Numbered from the stretch's first letter, positions 17,798-26,671 are shown. The stretch is 64,000 nt of DNA from CAYGDT01 sp964348745 (GCA_964348745.1 CAYGDT010000001.1:1-64000); one strand, 5' to 3'. Numbers and translations are program-made. The notes: generated by a model not told the origin, from the sequence alone.

Positions 17798-18172
17798 ATG
17801 CAATTCACCGCAGACGTTATCACCGGCTCTGGAAACGGAAAGAAACTCGGATTCCCCACAGTAAACCTGAACACATCCTCCGTTCCTGAGGATCTTTGTG
17901 AAGGCGTGTACGCCTGTTTCGCACGTCTTGGAAACTATGGCCTACGTCTCCCTGCTGCAATGCACTACGGAGCGCGGCCGACCCTCGGTGACACACGTTC
18001 CTGCGAGGTGCACGTGATCGATCATGCCGTAGAGTTCCCACCGCGCACTGTGACGGTTGATGTAGTAGAAAAACTGCGGGACGTCCAGAATTTCGGATCG
18101 AAAGAAGCACTGATTGCACAGCTTAAGCAAGACATCGCACACGCACGCACCGTGTTATGCGTCCCATGCTGA
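17798..18172 (+). CDS. Stand-alone riboflavin kinase domain
   Basis: A 124-residue protein matching only the C-terminal kinase domain of bifunctional RibF, which phosphorylates riboflavin to FMN with ATP. The signature GSGNGKKLGFPTVNL near the N-terminus and GVYACFARL are typical, and so is RPTLGD. The FAD synthetase (nucleotidyltransferase) half normally fused at the N-terminus is absent, so FMN but not FAD would be made by this gene. The start at 17798 fits the domain boundary and the promoter; an upstream ATG at 17732 would add 22 residues of no known domain. The next gene overlaps its last 16 bases. Confidence 0.85.
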   Translation: MQFTADVITGSGNGKKLGFPTVNLNTSSVPEDLCEGVYACFARLGNYGLRLPAAMHYGARPTLGDTRSCEVHVIDHAVEFPPRTVTVDVVEKLRDVQNFGSKEALIAQLKQDIAHARTVLCVPC

Positions 18173-19437
18173 AATCAATCAATGCACTCATCGGGCAACG
18201 GAGTGTACTGCGTTTAGCGTGGCACAAAGGAAAGGCGCTTCTCGCCGCGCTGCGTTATGGTTTCCCTGCACGCAGCCTCACTGTCATCGGCATCACCGGA
18301 ACCGACGGCAAGACGACGACTGTCGGTATGCTTGCACAAATTCTCTCTGCATGCGGCAAACGCGTTGGCGCTGCTTCAACTGCTTTTTTGCAGATCAATG
18401 ATCTGCGTGAGGAGAATGCAACACACCTCACTTCGATCAGTCCGTTTACCCTGCAGAAGTTTTTACGCAAACTTGTGCGCATGCAATGCAAGTTCGCCGT
18501 AATCGAAATGTCCTCGCACGGGCTGGTACAAGGCAGGACAGACTGGACATTCCCAAGTATTGCAGGAATCACCAACACCGCACTCGAGCACCTCGACTAC
18601 CATGGAACGATGGAGCAGTACCGCAAAGACAAGGGAATACTGTTTATGATGCTGCGCGGCAATGGAACCAAAGTCCTGAATGCAGACGACGAGAGTTATG
18701 AGCAATATCGATCCATACGAAGTAAGGAGACGATTACCTTCGGTGATACGGAATCCGATCTTTTTGTCAGCGAAATTGCAGCAGATGCAACTGGTAGCAG
18801 CGCGAAACTTCATGCCAACGACGGAATATTTGCATTGAAATTGAATATTCCCGGAACCTATAACCTTCAAAACGCTCTCTGCGCCATCGGCTGCGCACAG
18901 GCAGCGGGCATAGCAACCGCAGATGCGGCAATGGCACTTGCAACGTTTTGCGCAATCCCCGGAAGAATGGAACGGATAGATGAAGGACAAGAGTTTTCCG
19001 TCTTCGTAGATTTCGCTGTTTCGCCTCAATCGTATGAAAAAACACTGCAGGCACTGCGCGCCATGGTCGGGGGAAATCAACGGGTCTTAGTTCTCTGTGG
19101 AAGCTGCGGAAACCGCATGCGTGAGAAGCGACCGGAGATCGGCCGTATTTGCAGCACTCTGGCAGATGTCGTCGTCGTCACCGAGGATGAAACGTACGGC
19201 GAAGATCCGAAGATTCCTTGGGAAGAAGTCTGGAGTGGTATCGATCAAACCGCATGCGAAGCACACAAAGTTTTCGATAGGAAAGAAGCGATCACATTCC
19301 TCCTTGCACAAGCTATGCCAGGTGACGCAGTCGTGCTCTGCGGCATGGGGCCGTTCAGCACTTTTACAAAACTGGAAGGGAGGATCCCGTGGGATGAACG
19401 TGAAATTGCACGGGAGATCCTGCGAAGCATACAGTGA
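18157..19437 (+). CDS. murE: MurE-like Mur ligase lacking the N-terminal domain
   Basis: An ATP-dependent Mur ligase of 426 residues, closest in layout to MurE, which adds the third amino acid to UDP-MurNAc-Ala-Glu in peptidoglycan synthesis. The ATP loop GITGTDGKTTT lies at about residue 47, whereas in ordinary MurE it is near 110, so the N-terminal UDP-binding domain is missing. The middle domain (EMSSHGL, NTALEHLDYHGTMEQY with K at about 159, NIPGTYNLQNALCAIG) and C-terminal domain (GSCGNRMREKRPEIG) are present. The DNPR motif that binds diaminopimelate is replaced by EDETYGEDP, so the amino acid added cannot be inferred. The start could also be ATG 18166. It overlaps the riboflavin kinase gene by 16 bases and is probably co-transcribed. 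Confidence 0.82.
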   Translation: MRPMLKSINALIGQRSVLRLAWHKGKALLAALRYGFPARSLTVIGITGTDGKTTTVGMLAQILSACGKRVGAASTAFLQINDLREENATHLTSISPFTLQKFLRKLVRMQCKFAVIEMSSHGLVQGRTDWTFPSIAGITNTALEHLDYHGTMEQYRKDKGILFMMLRGNGTKVLNADDESYEQYRSIRSKETITFGDTESDLFVSEIAADATGSSAKLHANDGIFALKLNIPGTYNLQNALCAIGCAQAAGIATADAAMALATFCAIPGRMERIDEGQEFSVFVDFAVSPQSYEKTLQALRAMVGGNQRVLVLCGSCGNRMREKRPEIGRICSTLADVVVVTEDETYGEDPKIPWEEVWSGIDQTACEAHKVFDRKEAITFLLAQAMPGDAVVLCGMGPFSTFTKLEGRIPWDEREIAREILRSIQ

Positions 19438-19468
19438 CGGCAGCGTCGGTTCTCATGCTAGGATACTT

Positions 19469-19497
19469 TTGATAATCTTTAGGTATATCCGTACTAT
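19469..19497 (+). promoter_or_regulatory. Promoter of rnhB, near-leaderless
   Basis: TTGATA (19469-19474), a 17-base spacer and TACTAT (19492-19497). The TTG start codon at 19506 is eight bases further, giving a leader of about two bases. Confidence 0.55.
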
Positions 19498-19505
19498 TTG
19501 TTAAT

Positions 19506-20084
19506 TTGCCAATTTCTCCGGTCATCGTCGGAATCGACGAAGCAGGCAGAGGAGCACTCGCCGGACCTGTTGTAGCTGGTGCATGCCTGCTAATGGATGA
19601 TCTTGCGACGCATCCGCTGATCAAAGACAGTAAGCAACTCAAACCCGTCGAGCGCGAAGAAGCCTATGCATGGATCGAGAAAAACTGCACATTCGGGTAT
19701 GGAATCGTCGAGGGGAACGAAGTCGACACAATCGGTATTCTTGGAGCAACGGAAAAAGCCATGAACGCTGCTCTCTCCATGGTGGAGGGCTCCGTCACGC
19801 CAACATACCTACTCGTCGACGGGCGCGACAAGTTCTGGTTTAACTACCCTCACAGTGGCATTGTTCGAGGCGACGAATCGGAACCTTGCATCTCCGCGGC
19901 ATCGATCGTGGCAAAAGTAATCCGCGACAGACTGATGGTGCAACATGCGAAGAGTTTTCCGAAGTACAACTTTCAGGAGCACAAAGGCTACGGGGCGCCT
20001 CTGCACATCGAAGCAATCGAAATGTTCGGACCATGCCCGCTGCATCGGCGAACATTCCTGCGAAATATTCTTCGTAGTACATGA
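19506..20084 (+). CDS. rnhB: Ribonuclease HII
   Basis: RNase HII cuts the RNA strand of RNA/DNA hybrids and removes single ribonucleotides from DNA. The 192-residue length is normal. The catalytic acidic residues are visible: GIDEAGRGALAGP (Asp and Glu, about residues 10-11), LLVDGRDKF (Asp near 103) and the SAASIVAKVIRDR segment (Asp near 138). Translation appears to begin at TTG 19506: there is no ATG upstream in frame and the family's N-terminus begins just here. It is convergent with lgt, the two separated by a repeat-rich spacer that overlaps the lgt 3' end. Confidence 0.93.
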   Translation: MPISPVIVGIDEAGRGALAGPVVAGACLLMDDLATHPLIKDSKQLKPVEREEAYAWIEKNCTFGYGIVEGNEVDTIGILGATEKAMNAALSMVEGSVTPTYLLVDGRDKFWFNYPHSGIVRGDESEPCISAASIVAKVIRDRLMVQHAKSFPKYNFQEHKGYGAPLHIEAIEMFGPCPLHRRTFLRNILRST

Positions 20085-20089
20085 TTGCA

Positions 20090-20182
20090 TATCAGTGATC
20101 AGGAATTGGGAATCGGTTATTCTCTTGGTCCGATAACCGATCACTGATTCCCGATAACCGATAGCCGATCACTGATCACTGA
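20090..20182. repeat. Self-similar spacer repeat between rnhB and lgt
   Basis: A 90-base stretch built from a few short words in both orientations: GATCACTGAT (with its reverse complement), CGATAACCGAT and GAATCGGTTAT. The words ATCGGTTAT and ATAACCGAT can pair as a hairpin and may end transcription from both sides. Its distal end encodes the last residues (TISDQ) of Lgt. Not a CRISPR: units are short, degenerate and without spacers. Confidence 0.7.
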
Positions 20183-20936
20183 TCGTTTCTCCATTACCAG
20201 ATCTTCTCTGAAGAAACACCAGTAACACAATCGCGATTGCGATAATCGGCAATGTCAGCAACTGCCCCCGCGATAGTTCGATGCCCAGAAGATGCATATA
20301 ACCGTACGGCTGGTCGCGGAAGATTTCAACGACAAAGCGAAGAACTCCATACAAAAGCAGAAACATGGCAAAAGTCTGACCTGTTTCAAAGCGCCGGGAC
20401 CGAAGCATCGCGTAGCATACGCATGCCATACAGAGATCCTGCGCCATCGAGTAGAAAAATGTAGGATGCCGCAACCCCTCCACTCCGGGTATGGAAATTG
20501 CCCAAGGCAGCGTGGTGACCGTGCCATAGAGTTCGAGGTTGATGAAGTTCCCGAAGCGCCCAAACGCAAGACCAAGCGCTACAGGGACGCTCATACAATC
20601 AAGGAACGGCAACAGGGGGACTTTTCTTTTTTTGAGAGCAAACCAAAGCGAAATCGTGACACCAAGAAAACCGCCGTGCGAAGACATGCCTCCGTTCCAG
20701 ACAGCAAAAATCTCCAGCGGGTGCTGTACGAAGTACGGCAGCTCGTAAAAAACGACATAGCCGAGTCTTCCACCAACAATCACGCCGAGGACAACCGCAG
20801 AGAGAATTGCAGAGAGCGTATCGGGTGATAACGTGAGTGAGCGATAGCGCAGCAACCGCGGAAGTGAAACATAAGCAATGATAAATGCCAGCAGATACAA
20901 TAGTCCGTACCAATGGATGGGGAATCCAAGGATCAC
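20169..20936 (-). CDS. lgt: Prolipoprotein diacylglyceryl transferase
   Basis: Lgt transfers diacylglycerol from phosphatidylglycerol to the lipobox cysteine of prolipoproteins at the membrane. The 255-residue multi-pass protein carries the family's key segments: WNGGMSSHGGFLG (with the essential histidine) near residue 82, and the signature GRFGNFINLELYG near residue 125. It starts with GTG at 20936. Its substrates in this window would include the lipoproteins at 17008, 26652 and 35830. The gene lies about 108 bases downstream of a membrane-protein gene on the same strand, with a GCGCACCA/TGGTGCGC palindrome (21017-21033) between them. Confidence 0.93.
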   Translation of the reverse strand: MILGFPIHWYGLLYLLAFIIAYVSLPRLLRYRSLTLSPDTLSAILSAVVLGVIVGGRLGYVVFYELPYFVQHPLEIFAVWNGGMSSHGGFLGVTISLWFALKKRKVPLLPFLDCMSVPVALGLAFGRFGNFINLELYGTVTTLPWAISIPGVEGLRHPTFFYSMAQDLCMACVCYAMLRSRRFETGQTFAMFLLLYGVLRFVVEIFRDQPYGYMHLLGIELSRGQLLTLPIIAIAIVLLVFLQRRSGNGETISDQ

Positions 20937-21044
20937 GAGGGCAACGGTGCGGGAAGGGAAGAAGTGGATAAAGGATTAAGGATAGTGGATAACAATGGTT
21001 TGTCGATATTGTAGATGCGCACCACTGGTGCGCAGCGCGCATTA

Positions 21045-22490
21045 TTACGAAGAGCAAACAGATTCCAGTAACGGCTGGCCATCCAATTTTTTCAAACACG
21101 GATCATTGAAAAGATGGTCAGCACGTTCGCCGTAGTAATCGGTGAATGTTTTCGTAAAAAAGAAATACACCGGACCTTGGAGTCCGGCGAGTAATGCTTT
21201 ACGATCGGCATTTGAGCCGTCAATGAACGCTTGCCAATCTTCATACGTCCAAACGGGGAAATCGAGGAGACCCGGCGCACCGACCCGCAGATCAGGAAGC
21301 CAACCGAGCAACCACGGACCGGAGACATCCTCCAGTGCGATAACCGCTGCATTCGGAGGAAGAGTCTCTCGAAGACTGACAATCTTCAAAAGCTCCTGAC
21401 GGGAAAAGAGTGGCACCCGCGTGAGACTTACCTGCAACGAAACGACTGCCTGCGCGAGCAAGAGTACGACGAGCAACCCTCGTGCCCATGGTGCACTGAA
21501 CTTTTTCCAAAACTCTGCGATTGCGGCTGCTGCAAAGGGCATCAGAAAGAAATCCAACTGAAGAAAGAACCGCTGATAAAAGACAAATCGAAACACGACG
21601 AAAACCGCGCACACAAGTACCGAAAGTTGCCACAAGCTTCCACGCTCACTCCGGAAACTTCGAACAAACCCTGCTATACCAAAAAGCAAGAGTATTCCCA
21701 TGGTTCGTACGTAGTACATTCTCTCCGGGAACGTGCCCGGGGGAGCATCATCTCCATACAAGAGAAAGATCGATTTTAACGGGCTGAGGATTGCCCTGTT
21801 CCACTGTGGCAAATACCAGAGAAACGAAATTCCGGCAGCCACAAGAAGGCCGACGGTCAACACGCGGTAACGCATATTGCTTCTGGATCGGGGCAGGATG
21901 ATCAACCACCAAAGACCGAGTGCAAGAATCAACACAAGCCCCGTCTGCTGATGGACGAGCACAGTCAGCAGTGCAGTAAGCAAGAAAAGTGGAGACAGGC
22001 GCTCCGCAAAATAGTAGGTGAGAACGGTCAACAGTAAAGAAACAACTGTTTTCCAGTACATCGCATAGAACCCGTCGTAGAAGGGAGCCGACAGAAAGCC
22101 AACAAGCAACACCAGAACCCCGACACTCGTGCCGTGCCGCTTTGCCGTCACCCATGCCAGTACGCAAAGGGTGAAAACAGGCATGAGGTTCCAGATCCAA
22201 CCAATTGCCGCATCAACAGGCAATCCAATATTAATCAAGATGCCAAACAGGACATACAGAGCGGGTGGATACTCCTGCGCCCATTGCGGCAAATCGGGCA
22301 GATTGAGATACGAAAGGCTCTGCGCATAGTGCAAAAACAAATAGCGATACATGCCTACGTCATATCCCAGAGGTACATCAAAACGCATGAGGGGAAGCAA
22401 AAACTTGACGAGCAACGCCAAAAGAAGAACTCCAATGGAGAGGGAAACAGCATGACGACGCACCAAAGACTTCAATACGGAAGACTGCAT
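21045..22490 (-). CDS. Multi-pass membrane protein, GT-C glycosyltransferase-like
   Basis: A 481-residue protein with about eleven membrane helices and a C-terminal soluble domain of roughly 110 residues (LKIVSLRETLPPNAAVIALED onward). The first loop contains GYDVGMYRYLF near residue 42, where GT-C enzymes place catalytic acidic residues, and a YPPALYVLF segment after it. This resembles lipid-phosphosugar-dependent glycosyltransferases, but a specific family is not recognised. It starts 43 bases downstream of the sortase gene on the same strand, so a role in the cell envelope is likely. ATG 22490 was preferred over upstream starts because it begins right before the first helix and has a TATGCT hexamer at the leaderless distance. 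Confidence 0.65.
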   Translation of the reverse strand: MQSSVLKSLVRRHAVSLSIGVLLLALLVKFLLPLMRFDVPLGYDVGMYRYLFLHYAQSLSYLNLPDLPQWAQEYPPALYVLFGILINIGLPVDAAIGWIWNLMPVFTLCVLAWVTAKRHGTSVGVLVLLVGFLSAPFYDGFYAMYWKTVVSLLLTVLTYYFAERLSPLFLLTALLTVLVHQQTGLVLILALGLWWLIILPRSRSNMRYRVLTVGLLVAAGISFLWYLPQWNRAILSPLKSIFLLYGDDAPPGTFPERMYYVRTMGILLLFGIAGFVRSFRSERGSLWQLSVLVCAVFVVFRFVFYQRFFLQLDFFLMPFAAAAIAEFWKKFSAPWARGLLVVLLLAQAVVSLQVSLTRVPLFSRQELLKIVSLRETLPPNAAVIALEDVSGPWLLGWLPDLRVGAPGLLDFPVWTYEDWQAFIDGSNADRKALLAGLQGPVYFFFTKTFTDYYGERADHLFNDPCLKKLDGQPLLESVCSS

Positions 22491-22533
22491 GCTGCCAGCA
22501 TACGTGCTACAGAGATTTGATACCAGCGGGGGA

Positions 22534-23355
22534 TTACTCCTCGATCTTCCTAGCAAGCACAATCATACGGTCGCGCGTTGTTCCGACAGGGTAGCAGGTG
22601 ATCATTTTCAGAATGCTTGCATCGTACTGTTGTTCGAGAATGGAGGTGGCAGACGGGGAGACAACTTCCTTGCTCTCGACATTGTACGCAATACCACTGA
22701 CGACGATCTGCTCGCCTATGGCGATGTCCGGCAGTTTTGCAAACAATCTGCCAAAATCGCTGTCTCTCGAGCGAGAATCGGGAGGGCTGCTATGACCGGC
22801 GACAATCAACGTTCCTTGTTGACCTGGATTTACAGAATGTGGATAGGCAACCGCACCGTAGCTTAATCCCACTTGCATTTGCTCTTCAAGAGATTGCCAA
22901 TCATGGGCTGACCAATGCGTCATCGAAGGTAGTAGTACAGGTGCCTTGATACCGAGACTTGGAACCGAAAGTGTCCAAGCATACCGGAGATCCCACTCAC
23001 GAATTTCGTTCGTTGCCGCTGCACGCAAAGTCTCCTTTTGCTGCACAGGTTCTTGCTGTACTGCCAATGTAGGGACATCAGAAGGCGAAGGTTTCAGCGT
23101 AGCCTGAACATGGGTACTTTCAACACGCTGCGTATAGTGTTCCCCAAGATCATCGACAATAACCTCGGAGACTGCGGCAGTCGTATTGACAGTCTGCGCT
23201 GCTGAGAGTGAATCCAACATGCTCTTTAGTGTTGTCAATACATCGGACGGAACCTGAGGAAAAGCAACATGTGAAATCAGTGCAGTCCAAATGGAAAACG
23301 ATGCGAATATCGCAAGAATAGCCACTACGAACGCTTTAGTTTTATGTTTGTTCAC
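22534..23355 (-). CDS. Sortase-family transpeptidase
   Basis: A 273-residue membrane-anchored sortase. An N-terminal helix (about residues 8-30) precedes a linker and the catalytic domain (about 130-273). The three catalytic residues are present: His in LIVAGHSS, Cys in ILKMITCYP and Arg in TTRDRMIVLAR. Sortases join surface proteins carrying a short C-terminal signal to the wall or to each other. No LPXTG-like ending is seen in this window, so its substrates lie elsewhere or use another motif. The start is probably the GTG at 23355: the longer frame starting with TTG at 23391 would run through the promoter itself. The membrane glycosyltransferase-like gene follows at once. Confidence 0.88.
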   Translation of the reverse strand: MNKHKTKAFVVAILAIFASFSIWTALISHVAFPQVPSDVLTTLKSMLDSLSAAQTVNTTAAVSEVIVDDLGEHYTQRVESTHVQATLKPSPSDVPTLAVQQEPVQQKETLRAAATNEIREWDLRYAWTLSVPSLGIKAPVLLPSMTHWSAHDWQSLEEQMQVGLSYGAVAYPHSVNPGQQGTLIVAGHSSPPDSRSRDSDFGRLFAKLPDIAIGEQIVVSGIAYNVESKEVVSPSATSILEQQYDASILKMITCYPVGTTRDRMIVLARKIEE

Positions 23356-23362
23356 TATTAAT

Positions 23363-23391
23363 ATTATACAATATTTGTTGATATTTGGCAA
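23363..23391 (-). promoter_or_regulatory. Strong sigma-70 promoter of the sortase gene
   Basis: On the minus strand TTGCCA (23386-23391), exactly 17 bases, then perfect TATAAT (23363-23368). The GTG start at 23355 is seven bases past the -10 box, so the predicted leader is about one base. Confidence 0.75.
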
Positions 23392-23458
23392 TGTCTCATT
23401 CCCCTTTCATTTGGATCTCCTAGGGGTTTCAAGCCAATCTTTGTAGTATGCATGGACT

Positions 23459-24511
23459 ATGCTGATCCTCGGAATCGAATCGTCGTGCGACGAAACTGCC
23501 GCAGCGCTTGTGGAAGACGGAATACGTGTCCTTTCCACAGTGACTGCCAGCACGCAAGACGTATTCTCGGATGCAGGGGGCGTAGTCCCCGAAGACGCTG
23601 CGCGTCGACAACTTGAGTATATTTTACCGGTGCTCCACGCGGCTCTGAAACAGGCGAACGTATCTTACGATTCCATAGATGCCATAGCGGTCACCCGAGG
23701 TCCGGGGTTGCTTGGCTCGCTACTTGTCGGTACCACTGCAGCCCGAACGATCGCCATGCTCTGGGGTAAGCCTCTCATTGGCGTGCACCATACATTCGGG
23801 CATCTTTGTTCGACATGGATTGCTCAAAACTCAACACTAGCATTCCCTATCATCACACTCAGCGTCTCAGGTGGTCATACCGATCTCTGGTACAGAACAT
23901 CCCACATGCGTGGAAAACTCATTGGCCGCACGCGAGACGACGCAGCGGGAGAAGCATTCGACAAGGGTGCTTCGATGCTGGGACTCCCCTACCCCGGCGG
24001 GCCGTCTATCGCAAAAGCCGCACAGTCGGGCGACGAACGGTCGTTTGATTTTCCAAAGCCTCTGCATAGCGATGATACGTTGGACTTCAGTTACTCGGGA
24101 CTCAAGACGGCATTGAAATACATAATCAGAGATATCACTGCGAGCAACTCATCAGACAAAAAGAGTGCCGTACCTGTGTTACCGATTTCTGACCTTGCTG
24201 CAAGCTACCAATACGCAATCTGCGCACAATTGATTGATCGCGTTGAGCAAGCATTGAAAGTGTATCCTGACGTACAGCAAGTGCATATCGTCGGAGGAGT
24301 TTCCGCGAATACACTGCTGAGATCCATGATCACCAATGCGATCGAGGGTGGTGCAACGGTGCGATGGCCAGTCACACTTGCATACTGCACCGACAATGCG
24401 GCGATGATTGCGTCTGCAGGGTATTTCCTTCAGCTGGAAAACCCACAGCAAGCCTACGAAGCATTCCTGACTTCCGCAACAATACCGCTTGAGAGCGTCG
24501 TTACTGCATGA
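23459..24511 (+). CDS. tsaD: tRNA N6-adenosine threonylcarbamoyltransferase
   Basis: TsaD (Gcp/Kae1) moves the threonylcarbamoyl group onto A37 of tRNAs that read ANN codons; it is near-universal and works with TsaB and TsaE in bacteria, which are not in this window. The protein has 350 residues, normal length. It opens with GIESSCDETAAA, and the metal-binding HTFGH pair (about residues 110-114), GGHTDLWY, DDAAGEAFDKG and the C-terminal GGVSAN and CTDNAAMIA motifs are intact. A TAGTAT hexamer nine bases before the ATG suggests a very short leader. The 3' end overlaps a small peptide gene on the other strand. Confidence 0.95.
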   Translation: MLILGIESSCDETAAALVEDGIRVLSTVTASTQDVFSDAGGVVPEDAARRQLEYILPVLHAALKQANVSYDSIDAIAVTRGPGLLGSLLVGTTAARTIAMLWGKPLIGVHHTFGHLCSTWIAQNSTLAFPIITLSVSGGHTDLWYRTSHMRGKLIGRTRDDAAGEAFDKGASMLGLPYPGGPSIAKAAQSGDERSFDFPKPLHSDDTLDFSYSGLKTALKYIIRDITASNSSDKKSAVPVLPISDLAASYQYAICAQLIDRVEQALKVYPDVQQVHIVGGVSANTLLRSMITNAIEGGATVRWPVTLAYCTDNAAMIASAGYFLQLENPQQAYEAFLTSATIPLESVVTA

Positions 24512-24596
24512 GAGTCAATGCCGGTAGCAGTGCGCTGAGAGCAATACCTACTACGCCAAGCAAGGCGATCACGCGAATGAGGGTTTTTTGCTTCAT
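24501..24596 (-). CDS. 31-residue single-helix membrane peptide
   Basis: A short frame begins five bases after the stop of the PKD protein, as expected for translational coupling, and codes for a peptide that is one hydrophobic helix: MKQKTLIRV then IALLGVVGIALSALLP. The basic N-terminus followed by a glycine-rich helix and LLPAL near the end is compatible with a small membrane protein. Its stop lies inside the 3' end of tsaD (11-base overlap). I recall similar LLP-ending peptides in CPR genomes but cannot confirm that here. Confidence 0.55.
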   Translation of the reverse strand: MKQKTLIRVIALLGVVGIALSALLPALTLMQ

Positions 24597-24601
24597 GGAA
24601 A

Positions 24602-26671
24602 TTATGGGGTGACTGTGACGGGAAGAGAATAGATACTTGTGGATCCTGCGCTATCCGTCAGTGTCAATTCAACGTTAAATTCACCAATTTGCGTAAAGAC
24701 ATGATCCATCTGTCTGGAGTCACTTTGTAGATCCGCCTCTGCTTCTGAGCCGTCGCCATACTTCCAGACAGCTTTCACGGGTTTGCCCGTCGAGCACTTC
24801 CAGTCAAAGAGCACATACCCATTCAGCTTCACCGATGGCCTGCTGCGCGTAAAACATGCCTTCAGCAAAGGCGCACGCACGAGAATCGATCGTGTCGCAG
24901 ATTCGCTCTTCCCCGATAGTGAGTTTACCGTGAGTGTCACGACATACTCTCCCGGATTTCCATACAGATGCTCCTGATAGGCATCGCCGAAGTGCTGTTC
25001 TTCGAGAGGACCGTCTCCGAAGTTCCAGACGAATCCCGTGATCTGTTCACCGGGCAAGCGTGAAAGTGAAGCGTCGAATTCCACGTTGAGCGGTGCGCTG
25101 CCCTGCGGAGGGCGAACTTCAAATGTTACATTTTCGGACTTAGGTTTTACTTCCAACACAATAGCCCTGCGCATAACTCTTCCTTCGGCATCTTTTGCCA
25201 GAAGCACCAGGTTGTATTGCCCCTGATCACGGAAGATTGCTTTCAGTGTCGTGTCCGTGGAAGTTATTTGCGATGCCTTGTCCGGAGCCTCCCACCAGAA
25301 ATCGACGAGCGGCGTTGTTGTTTTCGGTGTCAAACTTATAGAGACAGGCGCCTCGGCGGAGATTCTGCCGCTGACCACCGTATGCGATCCATCGAATGAA
25401 AGATCTGGAATATCCAAATTTTCCACGACTTTGACGACCTTTACTGTTTTAGAAATCTGTCCGTTGAGATTCCGCGCACTCGCCTTAACCTGATAGACCT
25501 TTCGGTTGTTAAACGTATGACCGACTCGCTCGCCAACATCGACTGTTCCATCTCCGAAATCCCACTCGACTTGCTGAAGCGGTTCCTCCGTCACGATCCT
25601 AAATACCACCTGAAATGGCGGAGGACTTTCTAGAAAGTCGGGTGTCGTTTCTATGGTGACCGGAAAAGGATTCGGACTTGGAGGATTAATCGTCAGAGCG
25701 CGCTGATACGAATTTTGCGTTTGATTGAGAAAGAGAATCGTAACAGAAACAACCTCTTCTCCTGTTGTTAAGAATGTATACGAAGCTTCCAACGATACAG
25801 AGGTTTCATCAGGAATACCGTCTTGGTTGAAATCCCACTGGACTTCGCGGACGTCTTGCTTTTGCTCCTCGGCAACTAAATGCGCGACGCTGAATGTTAC
25901 CGGTTCATCCACAACCGGAACAAACGGCGTATACGAAAAAACTGCATTAGGAATAACAACGCGCCTTCTGATAACCCGCGATTTTCCTCCTCCGAGATCG
26001 AGCGTAGCACTGACGTTATAGCCGGCAGCCTGCTCATAATAACCCGTCGCTTCCGGTGTGACGGATTCCAGATCGACGGTTCCATCACCGGTGAGATCCC
26101 ACTTGTAGGTTTGCACCTTCAAACCGCGACGTGCGAGAATTTCCGTTGCTTCCTTGGCACTATAGGTGATGGAAATCGGAGCAACCAGCTCGGGGTTCCC
26201 CTCGGGCGATGTAATCATGAGAGGAAGAGCGGGCTCTTGCGCGATGTAATAGGGAACAAACATGGAGAGCGCAATACCAGGTACAATAAAAAGGGCTATC
26301 CGGATCATGCTCATTTTGCGTACCCGATCATCCGCGTGGCCTGACTTTCCGATACGGATAAACGCGAGCAAGCCTGCGAGTAGCATGCCGACAGAAACGA
26401 CGATAGACAGCAGTTTTTCAAAGGGGATCAGTGCATCCCATTTGCCCATAGGATCGGGCAAGACCGAGAGAAGAAAGACCGACCAGATGATATACAGAAC
26501 ATACGGAAGACCGACAAGAGTCAGTAATGCAAATCTGGCGCGGGCAATCGCGGATGCATCCTGCAGGATAGGAGAAGACGGCGTAGGTGCGGGAGGTGCA
26601 CTGGGTGGGGTGATGCCGTCGACGCTACGTTCAGGCTGTGTAGTCACGCGTTTACTGGGAAGTGAAGTCAA
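24602..26671 (-). CDS. Membrane-anchored PKD-repeat protein, 689 aa
   Basis: The N-terminal 150 residues hold a proline-rich cytoplasmic head and three membrane helices (about residues 47-70, 85-107, 122-145). The remainder is extracellular and built from about five PKD/immunoglobulin-like domains, recognisable by WDFGDG, WNFGDG and WKYGDG with following Y.V.LT strands; two domains carry calcium-loop-like DLTGDGTVDLE and DFNQDGIPDE. PKD domains mediate protein or sugar contacts at the cell surface. The start overlaps the end of the upstream lipoprotein gene by 20 bases, so the two are co-expressed, with the 31-residue peptide as third gene. Confidence 0.82.
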   Translation of the reverse strand: MTSLPSKRVTTQPERSVDGITPPSAPPAPTPSSPILQDASAIARARFALLTLVGLPYVLYIIWSVFLLSVLPDPMGKWDALIPFEKLLSIVVSVGMLLAGLLAFIRIGKSGHADDRVRKMSMIRIALFIVPGIALSMFVPYYIAQEPALPLMITSPEGNPELVAPISITYSAKEATEILARRGLKVQTYKWDLTGDGTVDLESVTPEATGYYEQAAGYNVSATLDLGGGKSRVIRRRVVIPNAVFSYTPFVPVVDEPVTFSVAHLVAEEQKQDVREVQWDFNQDGIPDETSVSLEASYTFLTTGEEVVSVTILFLNQTQNSYQRALTINPPSPNPFPVTIETTPDFLESPPPFQVVFRIVTEEPLQQVEWDFGDGTVDVGERVGHTFNNRKVYQVKASARNLNGQISKTVKVVKVVENLDIPDLSFDGSHTVVSGRISAEAPVSISLTPKTTTPLVDFWWEAPDKASQITSTDTTLKAIFRDQGQYNLVLLAKDAEGRVMRRAIVLEVKPKSENVTFEVRPPQGSAPLNVEFDASLSRLPGEQITGFVWNFGDGPLEEQHFGDAYQEHLYGNPGEYVVTLTVNSLSGKSESATRSILVRAPLLKACFTRSRPSVKLNGYVLFDWKCSTGKPVKAVWKYGDGSEAEADLQSDSRQMDHVFTQIGEFNVELTLTDSAGSTSIYSLPVTVTP

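Noticed and set aside
20090..20182. Possible CRISPR-like array
   Set aside because: Units are 9-12 bases, degenerate and adjacent with no unique spacers; no cas genes in the window.
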